Source: Clostridiales bacterium
Lineage (GTDB): Bacteria; Bacillota; Clostridia; Oscillospirales; Oscillospiraceae
Assembly (NCBI GenBank): GCA_022770345.1
Contig: JALEII010000054.1
Coordinates: 1 to 44,994, forward strand
Direction of reading: 5' to 3'
Length of the DNA stretch: 44,994 nucleotides
The stretch's first letter is position 1. Every line of letters starts with the position of its first letter. Position numbers and translations under genes: made by a program. The notes below the pieces were generated by a model, which did not search any database, was not told the origin of the DNA, and saw nothing but the letters and a program-made list of their open reading frames with translations. This document shows positions 1 through 6,489 of this stretch, in pieces.

Positions 1-185
1 GGAAGCACCCGGACACGGATGTGCAGATCGCCCAGCGGGTGCGGTTATGCCGGTCTATCATGCGCCGGTTCGATTGCTCACCCCTGGATGCCTGCATGGT
101 CCTGGAACTATCCAAGGCGGACCGTACGCCGGTGCTGAAAATACTGGCGGCCCAGGATAGGCAGAAGAAAATCGTCAGAAAGTGA
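1..185 (+). CDS. C-terminal tail of an unrecognised protein
   Basis: An open frame enters from the left edge (first full codon at base 3) and ends at TGA 183-185, giving about 60 residues. The tail is basic (ending KKIVRK) and helical-looking, with no motif I can assign. Codon use matches the rest of the window, so it is probably the real end of a gene lying mostly outside. It is followed by about 185 bases without a convincing gene before the promoter of the toxin-antitoxin operon. No function is proposed. Confidence 0.5.
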   Translation, partial: KHPDTDVQIAQRVRLCRSIMRRFDCSPLDACMVLELSKADRTPVLKILAAQDRQKKIVRK

Positions 186-370
186 ACTGGTGGTTGGGCA
201 GTCCTTTGAGGAATTGCCGTCCCCACTTCGGACAGTGCGCTTCTTTTGAGCAGATGCGGTTCTTGCGTGGCATTTCGCAAAATTCCGACGATTGGCGGAA
301 AATTGATCCGACGGTTGGCGTACAGACCGGCGTCAGCTTCCTAGAAACAGAAAATTTTCTGAATCGGCCC

Positions 371-422
371 TTGACTTTCTTCATAGAATGGGGTACACTG
401 TACTTGTACAAGAAATTGTACT
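371..422 (+). promoter_or_regulatory. Promoter and operator of the yefM-yoeB operon
   Basis: A near-consensus promoter is visible: TTGACT (371-376), 17-base spacer, TACACT (394-399). Immediately downstream are three TGTAC-type hexamers: TGTACT (399-404), TGTACA (405-410, inside the 10-bp palindrome CTTGTACAAG at 403-412) and TGTACT (417-422). YefM antitoxins are known to bind palindromes with a TGTACA core that overlap their own promoter, so this is very probably the autoregulatory operator. Confidence 0.8.
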
Positions 423-443
423 TCAATTCGGGAGGTGTTGAAA

Positions 444-710
444 ATGTTGAACGCAGTCAATTATTCGACCATCCGTGAAAACCTGAAAGCCTACTGTGAC
501 CTGGTGAGCGACAAGGGCGATACAGTCATCGTCACCCGCAAGAATGAAAAGAACGTAGTGCTCATCAGCATGGATGAGTGGAACAGCCTGCAGCGGGCGG
601 TCCATAATGCGGACTATCTGGCCAAAATCGACCGCTCTCTGGCGGAGATCAAGGCCGGACGGGGCATCCGAAAGACGATGGAAGAATTAGAGGCCATGGA
701 GAATGAATAA
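444..710 (+). CDS. yefM: YefM-family (Phd/YefM) antitoxin
   Basis: An 88-residue antitoxin that neutralises the YoeB toxin encoded next and represses its own operon. The N-terminal half carries the Phd/YefM DNA-binding fold (NYSTIRENLKAYCDLVSDKG, then VIVTRKN and VVLISMDEWNSL, the usual dimerisation core); the C-terminal half is charged and likely disordered until it wraps around the toxin. The start is ATG 444, 8 bases after GGAGG (431-435); an in-frame GTG at 435 overlaps that ribosome site and is not used. It overlaps yoeB by 8 bases, so the two are translationally coupled. TGTACA operators lie just upstream. Confidence 0.93.
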   Translation: MLNAVNYSTIRENLKAYCDLVSDKGDTVIVTRKNEKNVVLISMDEWNSLQRAVHNADYLAKIDRSLAEIKAGRGIRKTMEELEAMENE

Positions 711-966
711 TATTTCCTTTGGCCCGGTGGCCTGGGACGAGTATCTGTTCTGGCAGACCCAGGATAAAAAGACGCTGAAACGGATCAACCAGCTGTTGAA
801 AGACATCCAGCGCAGCCCCTTCGAGGGGATCGGTAAACCGGAGCCTTTGAAGGGCCGGAACGGCTGTTGGTCCCGGCGCATCGATGACAAGAACAGGCTC
901 GTTTACTGGGTGGAAGGCGAGAACGACATTGCGATCCTATCCTGCCGGGGACATTACGAGGACTGA
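703..966 (+). CDS. yoeB: YoeB/Txe-family mRNA interferase toxin
   Basis: An 87-residue RelE-superfamily endoribonuclease that cleaves mRNA in the ribosomal A site. It aligns along its whole length with E. coli YoeB: WDEYLFWQ near the N-terminus, then FEGIGKPEPLK, WSRRI, RLVYWV and a terminal RGHYED. The residues equivalent to the known catalytic set are present (Glu47, Arg59/Arg65, His84, Tyr85), so the toxin looks active. The ATG lies inside the end of yefM. It is followed after 16 bases by a second antitoxin gene. Confidence 0.95.
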   Translation: MNNISFGPVAWDEYLFWQTQDKKTLKRINQLLKDIQRSPFEGIGKPEPLKGRNGCWSRRIDDKNRLVYWVEGENDIAILSCRGHYED

Positions 967-982
967 GAAAGGAGTTTGCTTT

Positions 983-1252
983 ATGAATAACAAAACTGAC
1001 ACAACGATCTGCATCGAACCGGAATTAAGAGAAAAGGCAACGGCGCTTTTTGAGGCGCTGGGCATGGACTTGAGCACGGCAACGGGAATTTTTTACCGGC
1101 AGGCGCTCCGCTGCCAGGGGCTGCCTTTTGAAGTGCGGCTTGAAGAGCCAAATGAAATGACCTATGCAGCAATGGAGGAGGCAGAAGAACACCAGGAAAT
1201 GTATGGCCCCTTTGACAGCGTAGAGGATATGATGGAGGCATTGAATGCTTAA
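983..1252 (+). CDS. RelB/DinJ-family antitoxin
   Basis: An 89-residue ribbon-helix-helix antitoxin. The N-terminal part (TTICIEPELREKATALFEALGMDLSTA, then a FYRQAL helix) is typical of RelB/DinJ; the acidic C-terminal part (YAAMEEAEEHQEMYG, DSVEDMMEALNA) is the usual toxin-binding tail. The start is ATG 983, 7 bases after AAAGGAG; an upstream in-frame extension to 884 runs inside yoeB and is not credible. Its stop overlaps the ATG of the yafQ remnant by 8 bases. It has no promoter of its own in the 16-base gap, so it is probably co-transcribed with yefM-yoeB. Confidence 0.88.
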   Translation: MNNKTDTTICIEPELREKATALFEALGMDLSTATGIFYRQALRCQGLPFEVRLEEPNEMTYAAMEEAEEHQEMYGPFDSVEDMMEALNA

Positions 1253-1480
1253 ATCTGAGTTTACGAGCCAGTTCCGCAGGGACTACAAGCTGGCGGTAAA
1301 ACGTGGGTGTAACCCGGCTAGGCTGCAAGAGGTCGTGACCACGCCCTTGTTAATTCCAGAAATTACAAGGGAATGAGAGAGTGCCATATCCAATCGGATT
1401 GGCTTCTGGTTTATAAAGTGGTCCATGAAACGCTTGTGTTACAACTGATTCGGACCGGGTCCCACAGCGATCTGTTCTAG
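1245..1480 (+). pseudogene. Decayed YafQ-family toxin gene
   Basis: Both ends of a YafQ toxin are recognisable but in different frames. The first frame (ATG 1245) reads MLKSEFTSQFRRDYKLAVKR and stops at about 43 codons. A second frame from about 1353 reads RNYKGMRECHIQSDWLLVYK and then LIRTGSHSDLF before TAG 1478-1480. The segment between the two parts, which in YafQ carries the conserved His of the DHxLxG region, is missing, so an internal deletion with a frameshift inactivated the gene. The retained C-terminal part still shows His, Asp-Trp, Arg, His and Phe positions of the active site. The partner antitoxin is intact. Confidence 0.85.
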
Positions 1481-1661
1481 AATAACACGATTATAGTCCG
1501 CTTTATTGGACACAATCTGTGCTATCCTATATGCAGAGAGGCCAGAAACTGGAAATATATGGAAAATGCCCCATGGGCCGGAGAAATCCAGACAATGGGA
1601 CAAGTGGATATTGACAAAACCGGTCTTTCTGTGTAAAATAATTCCTGTAATCGTCGGACAT

Positions 1662-1698
1662 AAAAAACCGTCCCCTCCACTGCTATGGAGGGGACGGT
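1662..1698 (-). terminator. Intrinsic terminator of the small RNA candidate
   Basis: A perfect 13-bp stem (1667-1679 with 1686-1698) closes a 6-base loop. Read on the minus strand it is followed by six U residues (A-run 1662-1667). On the plus strand no T-tract follows, so it is directional. Confidence 0.85.
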
Positions 1699-1749
1699 GT
1701 AAGGCGATTGCCTGTACCTTGAAAATGCGACTCAATGCAAAATCTCAGC
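1662..1749 (-). ncRNA. Orphan small RNA candidate between yafQ remnant and tRNA-Val
   Basis: A good minus-strand promoter (TTGACA/TAGAAT at 1756-1785) and a strong minus-strand intrinsic terminator (1662-1698) lie only about 90 bases apart with no credible open frame between them. The predicted transcript runs from about 1749 to 1662, roughly 85-90 nt, half of it the terminator hairpin. I recognise no known RNA family. It could be a trans-acting sRNA, or the remnant leader of a lost gene. Confidence 0.5.
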
Positions 1750-1755
1750 AAAGAC

Positions 1756-1785
1756 ATTCTACCATAACAGTTATGGGTTTGTCAA
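1756..1785 (-). promoter_or_regulatory. Promoter of the small RNA candidate
   Basis: Minus-strand TTGACA (1785-1780), 18-base spacer, TAGAAT (1761-1756). The -35 is consensus and the -10 matches 5 of 6. The nearest downstream signal is the terminator at 1662, which defines the short transcript. Confidence 0.65.
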
Positions 1786-2025
1786 GCGGGATTTTAAGCA
1801 GATGCTACATAAAGCAAGTCATTCCCATAGCCTTAGCCTTGCCGGATAGAGTCCCGGCAGTCAAGCATAGGGTGGGCGTCCAACACGTACGGACGAGGAC
1901 AGCACGGCGAGAACCCTCAAAAGAGAAAGCTCTGCACGGCTGCGAGAATTGACTTTGGCCATCGTGATAAGCCACCGGTTGACCGGCTGCGATGCTCCTG
2001 ACCGACTTGCTTCTTTTCCCGCTAT
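1786..2025. other. Intergenic stretch without a convincing gene
   Basis: Between the small RNA promoter and the terminator behind tRNA-Val there is about 240 bases with no supported gene. A minus-strand open frame of 85 codons (1805-2062) lacks a ribosome site and runs through the terminator hairpin, so it is not called. Short dyads (for example GCCGG/CCGGC around 1841-1858 and CCGGT/ACCGG near 1973-1985) suggest secondary structure, but no family is recognised. Confidence 0.5.
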
Positions 2026-2026
2026 T

Positions 2027-2072
2027 AAAAAGGATATCCTTCCCGGGCGCTGGAACCTCCAACGCCCGGGAA
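2027..2072 (-). terminator. Likely terminator behind tRNA-Val
   Basis: A 10-bp stem (2040-2049 with 2063-2072), extended by three inner pairs, lies 15 bases downstream of the tRNA on the minus strand. A U-run (A-run 2027-2031) follows after an 8-base gap, so termination is plausible but not ideal. Confidence 0.55.
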
Positions 2073-2086
2073 AGCTATCTGCATTT

Positions 2087-2163
2087 TGGTGGAGACTACG
2101 GGACTCGAACCTGTGACCTCATGCGTGTGAAGCATGCGCTCTAACCAGCTGAGCTAAGCCTCC
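2087..2163 (-). tRNA. tRNA-Val(CAC)
   Basis: The minus strand folds as a cloverleaf of 77 nt including an encoded 3' CCA (2089-2087). The acceptor stem pairs GGAGGCT with AGTCTCC (one G-U), the D stem is GCTC/GAGC, the anticodon stem is CATGC/GCATG and the loop TTCACAC gives anticodon CAC, reading GUG codons for valine. The T loop TTCGAGT is standard. The T stem has an A-C mismatch at the 51-63 position. Confidence 0.95.
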
Positions 2164-2224
2164 ATCGACCTTGCTTGAATATTATAGCACGGATTCCGGA
2201 TTTGTCAAGAATTTTTTTACCATC

Positions 2225-2253
2225 TTGGCAAAAAAGAAAAAATCTGCTATGCT
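2225..2253 (+). promoter_or_regulatory. Probable sfsA promoter
   Basis: TTGGCA (2225-2230), 17-base A-rich spacer, TATGCT (2248-2253). Transcription would begin near 2260, almost at the ribosome site GGAGGAG (2261-2267), giving a very short leader. Confidence 0.55.
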
Positions 2254-2273
2254 ATGGGTCGGAGGAGATCGAA

Positions 2274-2951
2274 ATGTACTATCCCAATATGGTTCCCGGG
2301 CGATTTCTGGCCCGGCCCAACCGATTTATTGCCCATGTGGAGTTTCCGGAGGGCGTGGAGATCTGTCATGTAAAAAATACGGGCCGCTGCCGGGAGTTGC
2401 TGACAGTCGGTGCACCGGTCTGGTGCCAACACTCGGCCAATCCCGCACGGAAAACGAAATATGACCTGATCGCCGTGGAGAAAAACGGCCTGCTTATCAA
2501 TATGGATTCTCAGGCCCCCAATATTGCCGCAGGGGAGTGGCTGGCCGCCGGCGGCCTGGGGCCGCTGAGGAACCTGAAGCCGGAGCAGCGGTTTGAAAAT
2601 TCACGCTTCGATTTTGCCTTCACCCGGCAGGGCCAGCCCTGCTTTCTGGAGGTGAAGGGCGTCACGCTGGAGGATGGAGGCCATTGCGCTTTCCCGGATG
2701 CTCCCACGGAGCGGGGGGCCAAGCATATCCACGAACTCATCCGGGCCAAAGAACAGGGCTATGGGGCCTATTTGCTGTTCGTCATTCAGATGGCCGGGGC
2801 CAGGTCCATCCGGCCCAACGATGCCACGGACCCGGCCTTCGGGGCGGCCCTGCGGGCGGCACATGCCGCTGGGGTGGAGATTCTGGCCTACGATTGCTGT
2901 GTGACCCCGGAGACCATGGAATTGGCGGAAAAAGTGCCGGTGTGCTTATAA
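2274..2951 (+). CDS. sfsA: SfsA-family protein (sugar fermentation stimulation)
   Basis: A 225-residue member of the SfsA family, with an N-terminal OB-like part (PGRFLARPNRFIAHVEFPEG) and a C-terminal nuclease-like part. Family hallmarks seen are HVKNTGRCRELL, SRFDFAF, CFLEVKGVTL, CAFPDAPTERGAKHI and LLFVIQM. The family is linked to nucleic-acid binding and to maltose metabolism in E. coli, but the biochemical role is unsettled. The start is ATG 2274, 6 bases after GGAGGAG; the open frame extends upstream to 2175 without a ribosome site. It converges on the acetyltransferase gene with a shared TTATAA palindrome holding both stop codons. Confidence 0.9.
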   Translation: MYYPNMVPGRFLARPNRFIAHVEFPEGVEICHVKNTGRCRELLTVGAPVWCQHSANPARKTKYDLIAVEKNGLLINMDSQAPNIAAGEWLAAGGLGPLRNLKPEQRFENSRFDFAFTRQGQPCFLEVKGVTLEDGGHCAFPDAPTERGAKHIHELIRAKEQGYGAYLLFVIQMAGARSIRPNDATDPAFGAALRAAHAAGVEILAYDCCVTPETMELAEKVPVCL

Positions 2952-3572
2952 ACTGTCGGCAATTTCCTGAAAATACTGATAGAAAAGTCCCAGATGCCGC
3001 CCGTCGACCAGAGCGTGGTTGGCCAGAATGGCCAGAGGCATTTCTACACGGCCGTCGCTTTTCCGGTCGTACTTGCCCATGGTCAGCCGGGGATTGCTGT
3101 CGGAGGGAATGGGCGTGGGTTGGATGACCTGGGTGAAGCCGATCCAGGGCACGCAGGAGGCGAATACCAGACTTAATTCGTCGTCTTCCTCCGTAAGGAA
3201 GCAGGAATTGGCCTTGGCCCGCTCCTGGGCGGCTCCGGCGGCAACGAGATATTCTTCCAAGGGCAGGGAAGGGGCTGTCCGGCAAGCAGTGAAGGTCCCA
3301 TTGGGTAAGGGAACGGTGTGGGAGCAATCGCAATGGTCAAATTCCACGATGCCATCGCCCAGAATCCGCTGGCGTAGCTCCGGGACTCGGTTCAGGGCCC
3401 GCATGGCGGTCCAGAGAATGGCCAGAAAGCCGGAGCCGCCCTGTATTTTGGCGGCGGCCAAAGGTCGGGTCACGTCCACGGTGGCGGTGAAGCCCACGTA
3501 GGGATAGGCTTCCTTACGAAAAAATTCAAAATGGCTCCGCCGGGGGTAAGCTTCCAGATTGATGGTTTTCAT
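2946..3572 (-). CDS. Chloramphenicol acetyltransferase-fold acetyltransferase
   Basis: A 208-residue protein of the trimeric CAT (CatA) family, which moves acetyl from acetyl-CoA to a hydroxyl group. Visible family features are RRSHFEFF near the N-terminus, FTATVDVT, the SCVPWIGFTQV strand, and the active-site motif NHALVDGRH with catalytic His186 and structural Asp190. In classical CAT enzymes the motif is HHxxxDG; here the first His is Asn but the catalytic one remains. The true substrate is unknown; CAT-fold proteins of this type in gut Clostridia are often not resistance genes. The start ATG 3572 follows GGAGG and overlaps the stop of the phosphatase gene (ATGA), so it is translationally coupled. 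Confidence 0.85.
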   Translation of the reverse strand: MKTINLEAYPRRSHFEFFRKEAYPYVGFTATVDVTRPLAAAKIQGGSGFLAILWTAMRALNRVPELRQRILGDGIVEFDHCDCSHTVPLPNGTFTACRTAPSLPLEEYLVAAGAAQERAKANSCFLTEEDDELSLVFASCVPWIGFTQVIQPTPIPSDSNPRLTMGKYDRKSDGRVEMPLAILANHALVDGRHLGLFYQYFQEIADSL

Positions 3573-4252
3573 ATGCCCTCCAAAAGTCCGGGCAGATCGG
3601 CAAGACTGCAAATTTCATAGTCCGGACGGATATTCCCGGCTGCTTTTTTCTTGGGATTCACCCAGCAGGTGGAAATCCCGGCGTTTTTACCCCCCAGAAT
3701 GTCCGAGGTCAGGCTGTCGCCCACCATCAGGGCCTTTTCCGGGGCATAGCCGGGAATGCGGGCCGTACATCGGTCAAAAAATTCCCTGGAGGGCTTGTCG
3801 GCCCCAACCCGCTCGGAAATGAACAGGTTTTCAAAATAGGGGAGAATTCCGGCGCTGGCCAGACGGCCGTCCTGGACCTTGGCGTTGCCATTGCTCAGCA
3901 GGAACATCCGGTAACGGCCCCGGAGAACATCCAGGGCTTCTTTGGCGCCGGGGAGGAAGTAGTGGCCATGGGAGAGATTTTCCTCATAGGCACGGGCTAC
4001 GACCTCGCCGGGCACATCGGCCCCAATGGCAGAGAGAAAAGTCACGAAGCGGCTGACCTGCAATTCCGCACGGGTGATTTCCTTCCGTTCTAACCGCTCC
4101 CAGTGGGCCTTGTTGATGTCGCTATATGTGCGAAGATTATCTTTCGTGTAGGATATACCGAAGTCGGTCAAGGTTTTGCTGAGGGCGACGGTCTCGGCTT
4201 TGCGGAAATCCAGAATGGTGTCGTCCAGGTCCAGAAACAGAAATTCGACCAT
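3569..4252 (-). CDS. YjjG-type HAD hydrolase (nucleotidase)
   Basis: A 227-residue haloacid dehalogenase-superfamily phosphatase of the YjjG/YfnB subfamily, which acts as a pyrimidine 5'-nucleotidase in E. coli. Motif I is FLDLDDTILDF with nucleophile Asp8 and Asp10; motif II is LLSNGNA; motif III is the Lys in GADKPSREFF; motif IV is GDSLTSDILGG. The helical cap (residues about 15-90) fits the C1 type. It starts one base after the end of rsmA and overlaps the downstream acetyltransferase by 4 bases, so the three genes form one unit. Exact substrate is not visible from the sequence. Confidence 0.88.
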   Translation of the reverse strand: MVEFLFLDLDDTILDFRKAETVALSKTLTDFGISYTKDNLRTYSDINKAHWERLERKEITRAELQVSRFVTFLSAIGADVPGEVVARAYEENLSHGHYFLPGAKEALDVLRGRYRMFLLSNGNAKVQDGRLASAGILPYFENLFISERVGADKPSREFFDRCTARIPGYAPEKALMVGDSLTSDILGGKNAGISTCWVNPKKKAAGNIRPDYEICSLADLPGLLEGI

Positions 4253-4253
4253 A

Positions 4254-5123
4254 TTATCCCTCCCGGAGGCTTTTGCCGATGGCGTTGGACAGGGCGGCGA
4301 AGGCCTCGATGCTCAGCGTTTCGCCCCGGACGTTTTCCGGTAGGCCGCAGTCCGCAATGACTTGGGCCGCACCGGTCTTGCCCAGCTTGGGGAACCCGGA
4401 GGCCAGGCCGTTCTGCAGCTTTTTCCGCCGCATGGCGAAGCTGGACCGGACGGTCCGGAAGAATAATTCCGGGCTTTCGATGTTCCAGGAACGCTCTTTG
4501 CGGATTTTCAGTGCGATGACGGCGGACGTGACCTTGGGGGCCGGCAGGAAGCAGCCGGGGCCTACGTCAAAGAGAATTTCCGGCTGGGCGTAATACTGGC
4601 AGAAAATGGAGAATGCGCTGTAATCGGCGGTGCCGGGGGCGGCAATGATGCGCTGGGCCACTTCTTTCTGGACCATGACCGTGACCTGATCGAAGCATTC
4701 CGCTTCCAGCAGGGCCGTCAGCACCGGGGAGGTGATGTAATAGGGCAGGTTGGCGCAGGCCATGGGCCGCAGGCCGGGGAATTTCTCCCGGACCAAGGCG
4801 GGGATGTCTTGCTTCAAAATGTCCGCCCAGAGAATTTCCAGATTGGAAAATGCTCCTACGGTCTCGGCGAGCAGGGGCTTGAGCCGGGTGTCTACTTCCA
4901 CGGCGCAGACCTTCCCGGCCCGGAGACAGAGCTGCTGGGTCAGGCTGCCGATGCCGGGACCGACTTCCAGCACGCCGGCGTCCGGCGAAACCCCGGAATC
5001 CTCGGCAATGCGCTCCGGCACCCAGGAGGCAATGAGGAAATTCTGGCCCTTTGCCTTGGAAAAATGAAATCCGTACTGCGCCAGCAGGGGCTTCATCACG
5101 GAAATATTGCATACGTCGATCAT
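4254..5123 (-). CDS. rsmA: 16S rRNA dimethyladenosine transferase RsmA (KsgA)
   Basis: A 289-residue SAM-dependent enzyme that dimethylates two adjacent adenines (A1518, A1519) near the 3' end of 16S rRNA during 30S maturation. Seen are GFHFSKAKGQNFL at the N-terminus, SAM motif I LEVGPGIGSLT (about 52-62), catalytic NLPYY (125-129), and the C-terminal region FAMRRKKLQNGL. The start is ATG 5123. Its SD, AAGGCGG, is unusual: it forms the 3' arm of the terminator hairpin of the gene upstream (5126-5177), with the U-tract as spacer. A second in-frame ATG at 5096 has no ribosome site. Confidence 0.95.
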   Translation of the reverse strand: MIDVCNISVMKPLLAQYGFHFSKAKGQNFLIASWVPERIAEDSGVSPDAGVLEVGPGIGSLTQQLCLRAGKVCAVEVDTRLKPLLAETVGAFSNLEILWADILKQDIPALVREKFPGLRPMACANLPYYITSPVLTALLEAECFDQVTVMVQKEVAQRIIAAPGTADYSAFSIFCQYYAQPEILFDVGPGCFLPAPKVTSAVIALKIRKERSWNIESPELFFRTVRSSFAMRRKKLQNGLASGFPKLGKTGAAQVIADCGLPENVRGETLSIEAFAALSNAIGKSLREG

Positions 5124-5125
5124 AC

Positions 5126-5177
5126 TGAAAAACCGCCTTTCTTCCGGTCATTGTACCAGAAAAAAGGCGGTTTTTCA
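5126..5177 (-). terminator. Terminator that contains the rsmA ribosome site
   Basis: A perfect 15-bp stem (5126-5140 with 5163-5177) around a 22-base loop, each strand ending in GGCGGTTTTT. On the minus strand it lies 11 bases behind the 3D-protein gene and 2 bases ahead of the rsmA ATG. The rsmA SD (AAGGCGG) is within the 3' arm, so folding both stops transcription and masks translation. Confidence 0.85.
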
Positions 5178-5188
5178 AGAGCAAATGC

Positions 5189-6097
5189 TCAATCCAGAAT
5201 GTAGACGATGCAGTTTCTTGCACCGAACTGAACGCATTCGTCATAAGTATCGTAGTACAGGTCGATGCGGTGACCCAGAATCAGGCTGCCGGTGTCCTCG
5301 GCGGTGGCGATGCCGTACACCACCTGTCCGTCCTCGGATACGATGTACATTCTCGTCCCCAGGGGAATGACCTCCGGGTCCACGGCAATCTCGCCGTAGC
5401 GGGCCTGGGTGCCGGTGGCGGTGATGCCGTCGCTTTCGGGCCAGCCGTCCAGAGAATAGGCGGTGGCCAGAACGGTAATGGCCTGGCTGTAGGTCAGGAC
5501 CTCCCCGGTGGGAGTAGTAATGGTGCCGCCTTCAATGACCGGGGTACCCTCGGTGGGGGCGGCTGCGGTGCCGGTGCCACGGGCGATGACCTCGTCCACG
5601 GGATGGACGGTGACGGTCCGGTCCAGAATGGTCCGGCCGGTCTCTACGCCCTCCTGATAGCTGACGCTGGCGGTGCAGCGCATCTGCCCGTCGGACCCAA
5701 CGGTCAGTACCTGCTCCTCGCCCTCGTCCAGCCAGGACGCCTCGCAATAGGTAATGTTGTGGGGGATGGCCTCGGTGTAAACCTCCAGGCGGGTGGCGGT
5801 GACGGCAGAGTTCGCGGCGGCACGGGTCACATAGATGTTGGAAATGCCCGCCTCCTGTGCGGTCACATAGGTGTCTTCCGCACCCAGAGTCAGGCCGGCT
5901 TCACCCAGAACGGCATCCGGGTCCGTTGCATAAGTCATGTGGACCAAGGTCCGGTCGCCGTCGGTAATGACGTAGGTATTTCGGGCGGAGACCGTCTGGG
6001 TCAGTAGCAGAAGGACCAGGATCAATGGAAGGATCAGGGATAACGCACGATTCCGGGAAACGGACAGAGTGCGGTTCCTCAGAGCCAGTTCCTGCAT
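5189..6097 (-). CDS. YabE-like DUF348/G5/3D-domain wall protein
   Basis: A 302-residue exported protein. Residues about 14-38 form a signal peptide or membrane anchor (ALSLILPLILVLLLLTQTVSA). Then come a DUF348 repeat (NTYVITDGDRTLVHMTYATD), a G5-type domain (about 110-190), a Pro/Thr/Gly linker, and a C-terminal 3D domain with its three aspartates in AVDPEVIPLGT, AEDTGSLI and HRIDLYY. The 3D domain is shared with lytic transglycosylases of the MltA/RpfB type, so a role in peptidoglycan cleavage or spore/wall remodelling is likely. It has a strong promoter (6204-6231), SD AAAGGAGG, and the terminator 5126-5177 behind it. Confidence 0.88.
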   Translation of the reverse strand: MQELALRNRTLSVSRNRALSLILPLILVLLLLTQTVSARNTYVITDGDRTLVHMTYATDPDAVLGEAGLTLGAEDTYVTAQEAGISNIYVTRAAANSAVTATRLEVYTEAIPHNITYCEASWLDEGEEQVLTVGSDGQMRCTASVSYQEGVETGRTILDRTVTVHPVDEVIARGTGTAAAPTEGTPVIEGGTITTPTGEVLTYSQAITVLATAYSLDGWPESDGITATGTQARYGEIAVDPEVIPLGTRMYIVSEDGQVVYGIATAEDTGSLILGHRIDLYYDTYDECVQFGARNCIVYILD

Positions 6098-6203
6098 GGG
6101 AGTATGCCTCCTTTCAGAAGTCTAAGTTGTATACTGAATTTCAACCGGAAACAAGTGGTATCAAATTGTTACACGGTCTTGCTGTGCCGAGCAGCTTGGG
6201 TAC

Positions 6204-6231
6204 ATTATAACAAAAATCAGAAAAAAGTCAA
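6204..6231 (-). promoter_or_regulatory. Promoter of the 3D-protein gene
   Basis: Minus-strand TTGACT (6231-6226), 16-base T-rich spacer, consensus TATAAT (6209-6204). About 105 bases of leader precede the start codon at 6097. Confidence 0.8.
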
Positions 6232-6456
6232 GGGTTTTTATTCAAACACCGGTAAACGACAACTTTTTACAAATTTACTCATGAAGAATTATGTAAACAA
6301 AAACTGGGAGAGTACGGTCGAGGATTCCAAAATTATCCTACATCTTGTAATTTTTGTTACTTCGTTTACATAAAAGAAAGGGTTATGTAACCACTTCGTC
6401 AACCTTTGCGGCGGGTGCGTTATGGTGAACCGGAAGAAAAAATTTTGGCCTGCCCC
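6232..6456. repeat. Gene-free stretch with three TTATGTAA-type sites
   Basis: No gene is supported here. A 10-bp sequence TTATGTAAAC (6289-6298) recurs as an exact inverted copy (6364-6373) and as a near copy TTATGTAAC (6383-6391, part of the palindrome-like GGTTATGTAACC). The sites lie between two divergent promoters and could bind a regulator of either side. Confidence 0.4.
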
Positions 6457-6485
6457 TTGACAAAACCGAAGAATCGTGCTAAAGT
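6457..6485 (+). promoter_or_regulatory. thrS promoter
   Basis: TTGACA (6457-6462), 17-base spacer, TAAAGT (6480-6485) preceded by TG at 6477-6478 (extended -10). It directs the T-box leader. Confidence 0.8.
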
Positions 6486-6489
6486 GCAT

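Noticed and set aside
182..478. Open frame of 98 codons on the plus strand, and an overlapping one on the minus strand (175-426)
   Set aside because: The plus frame crosses the promoter, operator and start of yefM; neither has a ribosome site or a recognisable domain.
1506..1952. Plus-strand open frame of 148 codons
   Set aside because: It runs through the terminator and promoter of the small RNA candidate and has no ribosome site or domain.
1805..2062. Minus-strand open frame of 85 codons behind tRNA-Val
   Set aside because: It begins inside a terminator hairpin, lacks an SD and has atypical composition.
2946..3572. Chloramphenicol resistance gene
   Set aside because: The fold and catalytic His fit the CAT family, but the divergent active-site motif and housekeeping context do not support calling resistance.
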